Origin: Bryoerythrophyllum caledonicum
Taxonomy: Eukaryota; Streptophyta; Bryopsida; Pottiales; Pottiaceae
Direction: 5' to 3'
Assembly (NCBI GenBank): GCA_963971425.1
Contig: OZ020521.1
Span: forward strand, 6,589,519 to 6,653,518
DNA: 64,000 nt
A program made the position numbers and the translations under genes. Positions 1-11,309 of this stretch are shown in pieces. Each line of letters begins with the position of its first letter. Position 1 is the first letter of the stretch. The notes beneath the pieces are model-generated. The model was not told the origin of the DNA and did no database searches. It worked only from the letters and a program-made list of their open reading frames with translations.

Positions 1-583
1 TCACAAAGCAATATGGTAGCCGCGCCTTTGTTCTCACCACATACAAAATACGGAAGGTTGTTGGGCACAACCGCCAACTTTGGATGAACGGAGCCATTAA
101 TGGATAAATGGCAAGGAGCACACATTTTAGAGTGCTCTCAACACTCCCGGCCATCATTGCCTTCCAGCAACAAGATGCCACTAGGCAACACATCCTTCAC
201 GCAAAGAGTATTATGCCATGCCTTGATGTCCAACGTCGTGGGCGCCTTACACTGTAGATAAACGTAATCCTCATCGAGAAACGTTGTAAGTGGAGTCGGT
301 AGGCACGGCTATGAATACGAGCGTATCGTAAGGTGCCACGGTGCTGAGCAATGGATAAGTTTTCTATGGTCGTAGGCATGGCCCGCTTTAAGAACCCCGC
401 TCGATCCCATAGACACTGGGCCTTCACCTCTAGATCGTCCAAATCCACAATCGGAGCCAACTTTTTCAAAATGAAACTCGGTAAAATTGGCTTTCGCTTG
501 TGCAACAAGTGATACAAGCTAAAAGCAGCCAGTGAAGCCTGCCGGCTAAATTGGTACTCTATGGCGATCCATGGTATCATCAA
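1..583 (-). pseudogene. Gypsy integrase C-terminal region and truncated PHD-like finger
   Basis: From 583 to 197 the frame shows FSRQASLAAFSLYHLL, KLAPIVDLDDLEV and IENLSIAQHRGTLRYAR, the region after the integrase core in gypsy polyproteins, where capsid-like DNA ends are bound and the GPY/F-type module begins. After a frame change it continues with VKDVLPSGILLLEGNDGREC, a stop, then CAPCHLSINGSVHPKLAVVP and YFVCGENKGAATILLC at the window edge. The last part resembles the beginning of a PHD zinc finger in which the first expected cysteine is a tyrosine. A PHD or chromo-type reader at the pol C-terminus would target integration to marked chromatin. The finger is cut by the window boundary, so that identification is moderate. 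Confidence 0.65.
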
Positions 584-678
584 ATATCAATGACGGTGGC
601 CACCCTGAAATAATCCATACTTTTGTAGAACACCATATTCGTTATATTGGAAAAATTCCATGATTTTAAAGGTGTTCA

Positions 679-776
679 TTTAGGTCGACCCAACCTAAAT
701 TGTTTGTCACATGTTAATTGTGGGTACATTTTACGTCAACCCAACTTAAATTGTTTGCCACACATATTAATTTGGG
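679..776. repeat. Two-copy short direct repeat
   Basis: Two units of about 57 bp share CCCAAC[CT]TAAATTGTTTG and a following TTAAT..GGG. They lie in a stretch (600-840) that replaced part of the integrase reading frame. Confidence 0.6.
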
Positions 777-839
777 TGACTAATAATCTTACAATATAAC
801 AAACATGGTGTTGTACTATTGTAGGCCTTGTTTAACGGT

Positions 840-1175
840 CTAAACCATATGCTCTGCTAAACCGTCCGCTTCTGGGTGATCCCTAGAAGTGGTACGATGG
901 TCAATCAAAGCTTGGTTCACAACGCTTCGAAAGACCAAAGGAATTCACGCCTCTGGCCAATCAAAACCTCAACTAGGGCTCCAAAACGAGCCAACACCCG
1001 GTCGAGAAATGCCATGGCTGCCAACTCTGAAAAGTTCTGCGGAAGAGCCACGAGCTCTATCCACTTGTTGAAATGCTCGACCATCACCAAGACCTACTTT
1101 GCTCCCCGTGAAGTCAAGACAAGTGGACCAACAAAGTCCAAAGACCACTGGTAGCCTAGCTCTATGATGGGCAAA
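840..1175 (-). pseudogene. Gypsy integrase catalytic core, inactive
   Basis: The minus-strand translation reads QPLPIIELGYQWSLDFVGPL, then VEHFNKWIELVALPQNFSEL and AFLDRVLARFGALVEVL, and in another frame ALIDHRTTSRDHPEADGLAE. This is the D,D,E core of a retroviral-type integrase. The first aspartate (LDFVGP) and the glutamate (HPEADGLAE) are present, but the second aspartate (TDQG in the family) is replaced: the sequence reads IGQR. There are in-frame stops after RGAK and after FEAL, and a one-base shift before ALIDHRT. The enzyme would join element DNA to host DNA; this copy cannot. Confidence 0.85.
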
Positions 1176-1387
1176 GGCTGCAACTGCGGTGACAAGGTGT
1201 TGAAGCTAGATCTAATCCGATTACTACTTCACACCGAGTGGCGACCTGTTGATATATGCCAGTCTGCAAATGTTGGCTGCGCATCATCGAATGAGTCCGT
1301 CACACAACAAAATGTTCTATTTACACTTGCCATGGTGCAAGCGCAATCATTACTACCAGAACCTTTCATACACCGCCTAAAGATGCC

Positions 1388-1576
1388 TCACATGCTCATG
1401 TGGTCTGCTACTAAAATGATAACATCATCAATATAACATTGGGCAAACGGTAATCTGATCAACACTCGGTCCATCACCCAATGAAACTCAACGGGTGCGT
1501 TTCTGAGGCGAAATGGGCATGGTTGTTCCGGCGTCTGTCTGTCCAGTAGTGTCCGTCCGTCCAACTGTCTGTCCAA
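1388..1576 (-). pseudogene. Ty3/gypsy reverse transcriptase fragment
   Basis: The 62-codon frame contains FRLRNAPVEFHWVMDRVL followed by YIDDVIILV. These match the gypsy RT block with the PFGLRNAPxxFQ motif and the YxDD active site, here YIDD. Only this palm fragment survives; the upstream fingers and the downstream RNase H are absent. It lies between the methyltransferase and the integrase core, as expected for a pol order interrupted by deletions and insertions. Confidence 0.85.
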
Positions 1577-1765
1577 TAGAGGTTGTTGTCCGTCTGGTAG
1601 GAAATATTCTAGAATATTCCGGTATATTCCAAACTATTCGGAAATAATCCTATATTTGAGGAATATTCTCTAGAATATTCTATGCATCTGTCCGGTAAGG
1701 GTGTTGTCTGTCCTGTCCATCTGTCCGACTGTCCATCCGTCCGTTGTCTTTGGGCCTCTGTCCGA
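1515..1765. repeat. TGTCYGTC-rich tract with AGAATATTC palindromes
   Basis: Two blocks (about 1515-1590 and 1680-1765) are built of TGTCTGTCC and CCGTCCGTCC variants. Between them (1600-1685) AGAATATTC-type palindromes recur, for example TTCTAGAATATTCC. The layout of alternating GAA and TTC resembles heat-shock elements but may be simple-repeat decay. Confidence 0.6.
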
Positions 1766-1799
1766 CTGTGTAGACAACCTTGGAAATGGGTGAAACCTC

Positions 1800-2815
1800 C
1801 AATGGTAGAGTTGATCTCTCCGATCTTGATCAACTCCCGAGAATATAGTCTTTACCCGATCATCCACCATCAATGATAATTGGTGATAACTAGACCGTAA
1901 ATGGGGAATGCTATTTTGTGAGCAAAGAGCAGTGAGCGGTGAGCAGAAAACAAAAAATATTGGGATTGAGGAGTACATGGATGGATTATTTGTTATGTAT
2001 TATTTACTGAGGGGCCTATGGTTGTGGATTCTATTACATTATAGGAACATATGACAAATACCATATGTATGGACTTAAGTATAAATATAATTGAATTTAG
2101 AGTATAGTTTTATAAGATATCCTATAGCTATGGATGAGTGACCATGCAATATTTTTTTTGGAAAATGAAACCATCATGTCCGAATGGTGTGCAAAACCTA
2201 TGGACATTGCTTTAATAGATACGTATACATATTTTGAGTATTAGAGGAAATGGAAAGTTTACGACAACATCAAAACTTCAAACGTATTTGAAGAATCTGA
2301 TGATATTTAGTCGTGAATTGGCTATAATGACCAAGGTGTACCGTGTAGTGCCTTTTTTACACCCTTTGAAGTACTAATTCACATTATGGACAAGGCTTGA
2401 AGTTTTACATCAAGAGTTGTGCAGCACGGCAAAAGTCAATCACAGTTTTTTTGGTTTGTAACTTTGCTTTCAAAAATGGCTAGGAAGGACTAAGAAAATC
2501 CATTGTGAAAACGAAATGCATCTTGACATCAAGGAAAACCGGCTTAAAACATGCTAAAAGTACACTTTCATGTGTAAGGGTCTAAACTTAAGAGCTCAAG
2601 AACTTGACATAGATATTGTCTAAGTACTCATCACATCAATCAACAATCACTGTGAAACATTCAGCAAAAACCCACACAAGTTTTATATAAATGATTAACA
2701 CACTCCAACTTCGGCTTATGTACGTCCTATAGAGCCTATAATATCCACAGAACCATAATAGTTTACCTCTACTACTAAAGTGTAGAAGCAAAAGTATAAT
2801 AAAAGCAGGAAAAAA
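1800..2815. other. No gene recognised
   Basis: AT-rich DNA between the RT fragment and the methyltransferase tail. No open frame has recognisable protein features, and no terminal repeats were seen. It probably represents one or more insertions replacing most of the RT. Confidence 0.5.
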
Positions 2816-3975
2816 CTAGTCCATGAGTTGAAAATTATTCTCATACCCAAAACCTTCATCTGCCACTACATCTAGATACTGTAGTACACCGTGATGATAT
2901 TTTCTTTGTTGACGTGACAGAGGTGGCATAGACAAGAAGACAACATATAGAAGGTGGAGACTGTGGTATCTCTCTTGCCCTAACGCTGCAATGAAACACA
3001 GAAGCATAAGAATTCCAATAAATATCAATGATGAGCAATTTGCAACGTAACACCTGTTAGCATAGCAACTGAAGTTTATCCCATTGTCCGCTTCCTCTCA
3101 TTAATAGACGGTTGCTTGTAAGTCTAGGAAGTAGAATCCCAAACCATGCCCGGATCGCGTGTCCTAAAGGCAAAAGACCCCAGGTAGCACATCAACATGG
3201 TAAATGCCCCCAAGTGAATCCAACACGGTTCACTAGTGACCACCGCCAATGGTGGCTCATCATCCTTGATAACCTTTGTGAAAACATGGTAATCATCCAA
3301 GATATCATCAACCTCACAAAGCACAGGCTGTTGCACTTGAGCAAGTGTAGAGGTGATCGTTGGCAATAATGCCATGTTGGTTTAAATCCAACGTGGTCGA
3401 TGGTCCTAAGAGCCCAACGCCGCGACATCCACAAATGTGTAGGGATCAAGAAGGTGATGGATGTATGGCCCATCCTCATGCACCTTCGTCCGTATATGCC
3501 CCAACGGGCATACATTCTCAAATGTACCCCGGTGGCATCGGTTGGTGGGTAATTCACCACTAGATGAGCCTAAGCAAATCTGCAAAGAGTCCCAATCATG
3601 GATTGTCCAAGTCACGTCCACTCTCCGCTGGTAAATGGCCTTGGCAAGGCCTTCTGGCAATCACCAAGTCCACGTGACCTAACCAGTGCAGATCATCTTC
3701 ATTGATCAATGTCACATCATGTGGCAACTTGCTAGAACATTCACGGATAGCAGAAGACAGTAGCTGCTCCGAAGACAATGCCAGAAGACGCTGAACGTGA
3801 TGGTGAGCGGCACGGTTGCCTGCAAAGCCACTATCTATGCGGATGTATTGTCGTACTTTGAGCTTGGCTTCTTATACAGCCGCGAGCCCCGTACTAATAT
3901 CGGCAAATAGCTCCCCGAGGGTGATACCCTCATTTGGTGGTCGCCATTGAATAGTAGGAGCTACTAAGGAGTGAA
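2816..3975 (-). pseudogene. Cytosine-5 DNA methyltransferase captured in the gypsy element, broken
   Basis: Spread over shifted minus-strand frames are the ordered motifs of a C5 methyltransferase. Motif I is GELFADISTGLAAV (about 3930-3890, S-adenosylmethionine binding), followed by KLKVRQYIRIDSGFAGNRAA. Next comes VDLVIARRPCQGH (about 3680, motif IV with the catalytic cysteine) and FENVCPLG (about 3520, motif VI ENV). A region with LAQVQQPVLCEVDDILDDYH follows, then SINERKRTMG near 3075, like the conserved C-terminal motif. The frame at 3028-2816 appears to be its C-terminal tail. Such enzymes methylate cytosines in DNA; in retroelements they are proposed to alter silencing of the element. 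Frame changes near 3600 and 3400 and several stops show it is not functional. The Cys and ENV motifs remain readable. Confidence 0.85.
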
Positions 3976-4299
3976 AGAATCCACTGAGGACTGTGGAGCA
4001 TCAAGAGCGTCTGCAATCTCCCGACTACAACGTATGAGCTCCAACAAGGTTCCTCAAGGAGGAAGTGGATCCTTGCAATGACGTGTAGATATCTCCACTA
4101 ATCTGTGCTCACGTGATTCAGCTACCCCCGACAAAAGGCATATGTCTCTTCAAAAAGCATAGAATTACATGTCAAATTGGATGCCAAGGCACTGTACCTA
4201 AATGTAGCATCCGCCGTAGAAGTCACCGCGCTAGCTCCAAAGACAACTGGAATGATTTCCTTTCTGCGATCACCGGCAGACGACCTAGGCCTTATCCAG

Positions 4300-5153
4300 G
4301 CCTCCTCCGTCTAGTTATATACCCCAAAACCAAGGGAACAAAATGCCTGTTGGCCGACTAAAATGTCGTAGTTGGTGGGGCCAATCACAGCGCATTGGAG
4401 AGATACGTGGGAGAACAAAAGACAAGATCCCACACCAAACATCAACTGCAACGGATGTTGGGTGCAGCCCACGGCTTTCTCTATGCACCCCATCGATGTA
4501 ACAATCGTAAATGGACAAGTCTTGAAGTCCAAAGGACCTAGACCCAAATCCTAGGCTAGCTGCTTGCCAATCATCACTAGCTCAGCTCCAAAGTCCAACA
4601 TAACACACACGGGGGTGGTTTGAGTGAGGTTGCCGTCCGTATGGCCAACCACCATGACTCCATTGTCATTGACCAAACGCACCACCCTTGGACGCATACT
4701 GCGTCACTCCCGTGTCGACCGGGCTACATCATTAGACAAATAAGCTACTCCTGAGATCAAGGATTGATATCCAGAGGATTGCTCCATAGGTGTGGAAGTG
4801 GCATTGGCCTTAAACACGGAAATGGCCTCCGCCGCCAACTTTTCCCGTATTGCCACCAAATCCTCCTTGGTGGGTGGAGCCGCCACTGCTTGCGACACCT
4901 CCAATGATGGCATGGGCACCTTGCCCTCCAACATACTACCTGCCAAGTGGAATACACCGGATGGTTGAAAATCCAATGTCAGAAAGTCCACACCGGCAAA
5001 CACCGGTAACTGCAACACCTTATACGCCAAGGTGTGCGGCATTTCTACGAGTGGATGAAATTGATGGGACCGGGACCAGGGTCGGAGTCGGAGCGGTAAT
5101 AGAAGTCGCCGCATTTGCGATGCTGAACAAAAGAGGAAACCGAGATTGACCAA
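4300..5153 (-). pseudogene. Gypsy aspartic protease and preceding linker
   Basis: About 4630-4545 reads CVMLDFGAELVMIGKQLA, matching the LDSGAE.. start of a retroviral-type aspartic protease, with the serine after the catalytic aspartate changed to phenylalanine. It continues with LGLGPLDFKTCPF and ends around GPTNYDILVGQQAF, typical of the second half of the protease fold. Positions 5153-4704 form an open 149-codon frame linking nucleocapsid to protease; it has an acidic/alanine-rich segment and no recognised domain. The protease would cleave the gag-pol polyprotein. Confidence 0.7.
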
Positions 5154-5339
5154 TTTGGTCCAAAACTCATGTTGCGTGGACGGCCACTATCCCCTAGCAC
5201 AAAAAGATGGTGCCACCGCCTATGCGATAGTCTGAGCACGATTGGCAGCTGCTGCCACTACCTCCCCTGAAGCGCCATACAAATAGCGATTTAGACCTGA
5301 AAGTGAGCCATGGCCTCTCATCAAAGGTTGTGTGTCGGC

Positions 5340-6560
5340 CACCTACCCCAAAGAAGCCATCGCGCTCATCTGCTTCTTCAGCTCCGCCATTTTTGCCTGA
5401 AGTTTCATAACAACATCCAATTCAACAACCAAAGACCTTGGGCGCTTCTTTGGGTGAAAAGAAAAACAATTTTCTTTACTGTGGCCCGACTTACCATAGT
5501 GAGAGTATGTCACATGCTTCTTCCCCTTGGCCCTAGCCTTCTCTACAGTCTTGGCCGTCTTGGTCTTTGGCTTGGCCTTCACGTTGCTTGCCCCCTTCTT
5601 CTTCGAGCAATTGGGGTCCCCATTGGTGTGACCCGCCTGCCAACAAGCCCAACAATGCACAACCTTTTCAGGTTGTACCTCCGCCAAACTACTAGTCGCA
5701 GTGACAAGCTTCTTGGGCTCAGGAGCAACCATCAGCACCATCACCAAATATGTGGCCTCACTCACGCCCAACTCTCTATCAAGTGCCTCCACCTGAGCGA
5801 AGGCCTACACCAAAGTGACGTTCCCGTGATACCAAAAAAGAAGATGCGGACTAATCGATTCCACCATCCGCTTATCTAGCTTCGAAATGAAGATCTTCAC
5901 CAGTTAGCGCCCCGTGAACACATCACCGGCCTCCGCTGACAATCGTGCCAACATGGTATACATAGTGCGAAGGTTATCGTCCTTCTTCCGGCTGGTGGAT
6001 CGCCAACCGCCATCAATGCTGCACGTGTTGCCACGGCCAAACGTGACATGGCCCCTATGTTAGACTTTTCAGCCACAACGGCAATGCCCTTGCCCCTGGA
6101 GTCCTCACCGAAGAAACCCTCTTCTACCTTGGGCTCCTTGGTGGAAGTCAAGAGTTGGGCAACCGCACTCTCCCAGAGCGCAGTTACCAATTCTAGACGT
6201 TGGCGCCAGTATTCATGAACGGGGCGCAACTATGCGTCGTGTTGCATGGTCCATATGCGCCCGTATGATTGGAAGGCCTTCAACTTCAAATGTTGAGGCA
6301 GGAGCTTAAACGCATACCAGTCGTTAAACAACGGCGTATACCGACGCTTCTCCTTCATCCGAGTCTGGAATTGGAGCCGCCAATTGGGAGAGAGATGCCT
6401 CCAGCCCGTCCCGAGAACCTGTCTTGCATGACATGTCGGAGATCGTCCTCCATGACGTCAAACGTGCCTACATCCCAAACCCAACGCCGAAACAGACTCA
6501 AAAGCCTGATCGATATCCGATCCTAGCCCAAAGTCTGTCGTAGAAGCACTATTCGAGTGC
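5340..6560 (-). pseudogene. Gypsy gag: capsid region and zinc-knuckle nucleocapsid, broken
   Basis: The capsid-like part near 6340-6230 includes WYAFKLLPQHLKLKAFQSYG and, after a stop, LRPVHEYWRQRLELVTALWE. Near 5880-5760 are ISKLDKRMVESISPHLLFWY and VEALDRELG, typical of retrotransposon gag. The open frame 5792-5343 carries CWACWQAGHTNGDPNC, a CCHC-like knuckle with a lengthened last spacer, and YSHYGKSGHSKENC, a second knuckle whose first two cysteines have become tyrosines. A lysine-rich stretch lies between them. Gag packages the element RNA; this one is interrupted by stops at about 5900 and 6240. Confidence 0.8.
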
Positions 6561-6738
6561 GTTGGTGAGGGGAGAGCGGTGATACCGACTCCGTCTACTC
6601 ACCATAAACAACAACCACCTCAAGACCTATCTACGGGTACTATCTAAACGGTAAGGGTACAAACGGGCAACTTGCATCTGCAAAACCACCAGACTTTGTG
6701 GTTCACCGGTCATCACCTCCGGCTAGCACAAGTCCAAC

Positions 6739-7088
6739 CAGGGCTTTTGTTTTTGGCAATCTGGAGCAAAAAAACAAAATTTAATTTCCAAAAATAGAAT
6801 ATTCCCAAAAAACTGGGAAATTTTAAGATTTTATATCGCCAATACTTCATTGATGGCTGTTGGCATATCGCCATATTGCTACTAATGAACTCCAACTTGT
6901 CGCCAAACAGGATGTACAAATCTATGTTTATAGAGAAGAATTCTCCAAAATAGATATTTACGGAGAAAATTTGGTTTAATGTGGTTTCAAGAGAAACTTT
7001 GTGTCGCCAAACCTTCGGTTGTCAAAAAGTTTGTGTCGCCACTCTGGCCAAATCTGGCTAAAACTTTGAAACCAAAACAAAAGGCCTG
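6739..7088. mobile_element. hAT-type MITE (350 bp) with perfect 8-bp TSD
   Basis: The left end CAGGGCTTTTGTTTT and the right end AAAACAAAAGGCCTG are inverted repeats. The element is flanked on both sides by AGTCCAAC (6731-6738 and 7089-7096). An 8-bp duplication with ends starting CAG is the signature of the hAT superfamily. It has no coding capacity, so it depends on a transposase from elsewhere. It lies just upstream of the gypsy gag and is related to the hAT MITE at 22024-22334, which is in opposite orientation. Confidence 0.88.
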
Positions 7089-7096
7089 AGTCCAAC

Positions 7097-8600
7097 CACA
7101 ACCCCCCATAGAAAGGTCTTGCCGGCCATGAACCTGACTTCAGGCCTACGCTACCCTATCACAATCTAGATACAACAAGAAATGGGGCCACCGGAAAACA
7201 CCAACAGCAAGCCCGCAACACGGGGGAGATACGGCACAAGAATCCAAAAATCAAAACCAGATCATGTCCCCTAAGAACATAAAAATAGAAAAGACAAGGT
7301 GTCAGAGCCTCTAGCACATGCCTGCAACGGATGGCCCGAGTTGCAAACCTGCAATTTAAAGAGAAACACTCGAAAGTGTTTCCCCAAGTCTCAAAACTTG
7401 AAGTTCTATTGAAATTTATGGAAGTTGGTGTTTAAAAACACAAATCAGCCCTTAAAAATCATCATTTAGGGCTGAAGATCAACTCCAAATGCCAATCCAA
7501 TAATATGAATGGATTCCTTGGGAAATTTCACATAGAGTGAGCACAAATTTTGCTCAAATCCGAGCTAAATTGCCTCCACAAATGAACTTCAAAGATTAGA
7601 CTAATTTATTTATTTATTTTAACACCCACAAAAATGTGGTTTTTGAAAAGCTTTTTAATCAAAAGTTTCTCATTCACGCAAGGTAGAAAGCCCCCTAGAA
7701 AGCTTAAATCCGTAGTCAAAATCCAAGAATAATAATTATTTTGGAAGATATTAACTCATAGTTGAATGAATCTGCCCAAAATTACAGTTTCATCCACAGT
7801 GGATGAAAACTACGACTGAATGAAAAATCGCCCGATAATTGAAAAATTAATCGACGGATGTAAAATTGTCTGATATATGAAAAATCGACCAACGGATGAA
7901 AAATGGTAGAATGGATGAAACTGTCGGCAACAGGTCCACCAGCTGCCCTTCTTCACTCTAAACTTTCACCCCCCACAGTTTCTTCAAAAATTGTTCAAAT
8001 CACGCGTCGTTTAGTGCGTTGAGGTTGTCTAAACGCGCACTACAATATCAATCTAAGTATCTACAAAAAAATCCCATTTTTCTATGTGCTTATTTCATAG
8101 TTAAAGAGGGATATATGGGGAGGTCTTTGTCAAGTGAACAAGTATGAAATCACTCACGTAGTCAATCATCTCGCACACCACAAATAGAGAATCAACGAGT
8201 GCAAGTAGTATAAGAGAATGCAGAACCTTTACTAATGAGAAATAATCACTTACAAGTAAAGGTAATCACTAAACACTCTCTAATTCACTCACAAAGCTTG
8301 ACTTGACAAAGACATCAAGTCAAGGACGTGTGCGGCGCTATACGCAAATGCATACAACCGTAAGAGGATGAAAATCATCCACAAATGAATGCGGTGCGCC
8401 GCCGTTCATCTCTAAAGACCTGTAGATTACTAACAAACTAATCTACGCTAAAACTACGATACGGAGAGGCCCTCGACGCCACGTTCTATGACACATGTAT
8501 TAAAAGTAGTTCCTGAAAGAGAGTGGAAGGTAGTCAATGGCACAACACTGCTTCAACTATGTCATTCTATGCCCTCAAGGTTACTAACAGTGATTGACGC
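7097..8600. other. Non-coding; short ATGAAAAATCG-type repeats at 7790-7930
   Basis: No supportable gene. Around 7790-7930 the phrase GGATGAAAAATCG recurs imperfectly five or six times. The rest shows no terminal repeats, ORFs or RNA gene signals that I can support. It may contain the unidentified LTR of the gypsy remnant. Confidence 0.4.
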
Positions 8601-9500
8601 TACTGGAGGATATACACGTTGGTAGATTTTGAATGATTTTTTTGTATACACCTTTTAGCTTTGAAATTTATCTTGCATGTTACCAACATAGAGGTGATCT
8701 TGTGTCATAAATTTCATTACCTATCAACAAAAACTCAATCCTAGAGAGGTGTTGAAGTTGGAAGTAGTGATAAACTTTCCCTTTTGTTTCTCAGAGCAAC
8801 ACATGTTGGTAGATTTGGAATATGTTATTTTGTGTGGATCTTTTGGATTTGGAGTTTTCCACATTTGTAATCAACATGGAGATGATTTCATGTCCAAAAT
8901 TTCATGGGCAATTTTTTTTTTGAATCCTTGAGAAGGTGTCAAAGTGGGCAGCTATGAAACTTTTCTCACAACTAACCCCCATGTTAGTAGATTTTGAATA
9001 TCCTCTTTTGGATAAATTTCATGGCCTTGAAACTTTTCAATCATGTTATCGATGTAAAGGTGGCCGTGTGCCAAAATTTTCATGTTGAAATAACAAATTA
9101 TTAGCCCTAGGGAGGGTGTCAAAGTTGAAAGTAGTAAAATGGTTTTTCCCTTTGTTTCTCAAAACTACACATGTTGGTAGATTTGGATTTATTTTTTTGT
9201 GTGGATCATTTGGGCTTGAAATTTTCCACGTAGTGTAAACAACATACAGGTGTTTCCACTCCAAATATTTCATGAGCAAATTTTTTTTTCCTCAATCCTT
9301 GGGAGGGTGTCAAAGTTGGCAGATGTGAAACTTTTCTCACAGCTACCCCATGTTGGTAAATCTTGCATTATTTATATTGTATAAATCTCTTGGACTTGAA
9401 ATTTAATACAAATGTTTTCAACAAAAAGGTGATGTTGTTTCCAAAATTTTATGGTAAACTAACAATCTTTCAACTTTCAGGAGGGTGTTAAACTTGGCAG
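8600..9500. repeat. Degenerate tandem array, unit about 180-190 bp
   Basis: The phrase ATGTTGGTAGATTT recurs near 8616, 8802, 8980, 9170 and 9349. The phrase GGGTGTCAAAGTTGG recurs near 8744, 8934, 9114, 9304 and 9483. Spacing alternates between about 179 and 190 bp. Five units diverge from one another and none has coding capacity. Alternating units look more alike, which suggests a two-unit higher-order repeat. Confidence 0.8.
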
Positions 9501-9762
9501 CACTATAGGACACTATCCCTAGAATCGCCAAAATGCCAATTTAAATGTCTTCCTATTGTACAATGAGCTCCCTTTACAATAGCTTAGTTTGTTCACCACA
9601 TTATAAAAGAGAGGCTATTATAATGAACGAAGTTTTGGATTAGAAATGTGCGATGTACTTGGCAAGCCAACCGTTGTAATCAAAGTGGCTCTTGCAATAG
9701 ATGCTATTGTAAAAAGAGCTCACTATAGTACACCGTTCAGTGAATATAGTGTAGAGGTATAG

Positions 9763-10085
9763 GTAATGTGGATGAAAATTGAGGTGGACCACATCAATTC
9801 TAGTTTTGGATGAAAATTGAGGTGGACCACATCAATTTTGGTTATTATATAATATTAATATGTTATTATTATATATGTTATTATTGTATATAGTATTAAT
9901 ATTATAATATATGTTATTATGTTATTATTATATGTTATTATTATATTATTATGTTATATTCTTATATTAATATTATATTATGTTATATTATATTATAATA
10001 TTATGTTAATATTCTTATGTTATATTCTTATGTTATAAAATAATATTATTATGTTATTATTTTATTATGTTATTATATTATAATT
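9763..10085. repeat. Direct repeat followed by a TTATTATA simple repeat
   Basis: GGATGAAAATTGAGGTGGAC occurs twice in tandem (about 9771 and 9808). It is followed from 9840 by about 245 bp of TTA, TAT and ATTATG variants. From 10086 to 10555 I see nothing coding. Confidence 0.8.
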
Positions 10086-10559
10086 TAGGTTTTGAGTACA
10101 ACTTGTAAAAACTCATCCACATCAATTCCCGTGTCTTTTATTTTGAAACAAGCCACACTATTTCTAATGGACATGATTTGATGTGGATGGAAAATTCAAG
10201 TGGACCACTTTAATTTGCATTTAATGAAATTATTGTAGGAAATTTCAAATAGTCTAGTCTACACTATATTCAGGGAACGGTGTAGTGAATGATTGGAGAT
10301 GATCCACAAACACTTGGTCCTTAAAGGGTTCAAAATAAAAGTTATGATAGGAAAAAACTCCTCTATAAAAAAAACCCATCCAAGGCAAAATGTACACGTC
10401 TAAAAAACAATACTTTTCATTGAAAACCTGAATCATTCTATTAGAGGAAAACGTGAGGGTGCCAACATAGTCAAGGATTCTCTTGAATGATGTGACGATT
10501 CAACTTGTGCAAATAAGTCCTTGACAAGTATGTAGACCATGAAAAGTCACATAGTTTAA

Positions 10560-10925
10560 CCCCTAAAGGACTGCGCCTGGTGCTTCACTAAAACCACCCC
10601 AAAACTTGGCGCGGACAGGACGTCCCCCACGCTCGGACTTACCCGAGGTGGGCCCCCATCTTAATTGCATGGGTTCATTTTTCTGGCCCTCCCATTTTGG
10701 GGGGGTCAGAGGCTTTTTTTGCCTTTTTTTTTTACAAAATTGGGGCCTATGGCCCCAATTTAGTCTATAGGTCCCCCTTTGGCTAAATTTAGGCCCCCAT
10801 TCAAAAACAAAATAGGGGCCAGGTTTTGGCCCCACCACCTCATCCCCCACCCGGTAAGTCCAAGCGTGGGGGATGTCCTGTCAAATCGCCAAAACTTGCC
10901 ACTTTGAGATGAGAATCGACTAAGC
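10560..10925. repeat. Left end of a TTAA-type MITE, carrying a nested MITE
   Basis: TTAA at 10556-10559 is followed by CCCCTAAAGGACTGCG and a short stretch that aligns with the left end of the complete MITE at 11310. The 281-bp Mutator-like MITE has inserted into it. The rest of this copy is missing or too diverged to follow. Confidence 0.6.
10608..10888. mobile_element. Mutator-like MITE copy 1 (281 bp)
   Basis: The ends are inverted repeats sharing GACAGGACRTCCCCCACG and GGACTTACC. The element is flanked by the perfect 9-bp duplication CCAAAACTT (10599-10607 and 10889-10897). Nine-bp duplications are typical of Mutator-like elements. Internal tracts such as GGGGCC..GGCCCC give it a strongly GC-rich interior in an AT-rich region. 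The second copy, at 22684-22964, is inverted and also exactly 281 bp. Confidence 0.9.
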
Positions 10926-11309
10926 ATTGGCTTAATGAACTCTAAAAAAATCTTTCAAACTTAATTTCGTGCTAACAAACATAATTTTCCTTCAACCATC
11001 CATTATTGCAAATTACCATACTGTATGTTTGGGTTAGTTTTGGCATTGAGCTGCCAATTAATGACTTTTCCTTTCTGAAGGCATTTGGACACAATGGATA
11101 TCACATAGGCATTACACGGGTATCACTTCATCATTACATGGGTATCACCTAGTAGACAAATCTCTTGAGTTTTTCCAAAATTTATGGACATTCTCCATGA
11201 TTGTGATTTATTAATGTACAAAACTTACCCACACACATAAGGTATTTATCCTGTTGTAACATGTTGTAACTTACAGGTGAAACAAATTCACATAATTTCA
11301 GCCTTTTAA

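Larger units (their letters stand above)
1..6600 (-). mobile_element. Decayed Ty3/gypsy LTR retrotransposon carrying a DNA methyltransferase
   Basis: Read on the minus strand from about 6560 down to 1, the order is gag with zinc knuckles, aspartic protease, C5 DNA methyltransferase, reverse transcriptase, integrase core, integrase C-terminal region, then the start of a PHD-like finger cut by the window edge. This is the Ty3/gypsy pol order with a methyltransferase inserted between protease and RT. All parts carry stops and frameshifts, and most of the RT and all of its RNase H are missing (1.6-2.8 kb holds unrelated DNA), so the copy is dead. No long terminal repeat was recognised and both ends are uncertain. 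Methyltransferase capture by gypsy elements is known in charophyte algae; placement in that group is an inference. Confidence 0.85.

Noticed and set aside
876..1154. Plus-strand frame as a gene
   Set aside because: It is antisense to the integrase core, which has clear family motifs.
8600..9500. CRISPR array
   Set aside because: Units are long, divergent and contiguous with no regular unique spacers, and the genome is eukaryotic.
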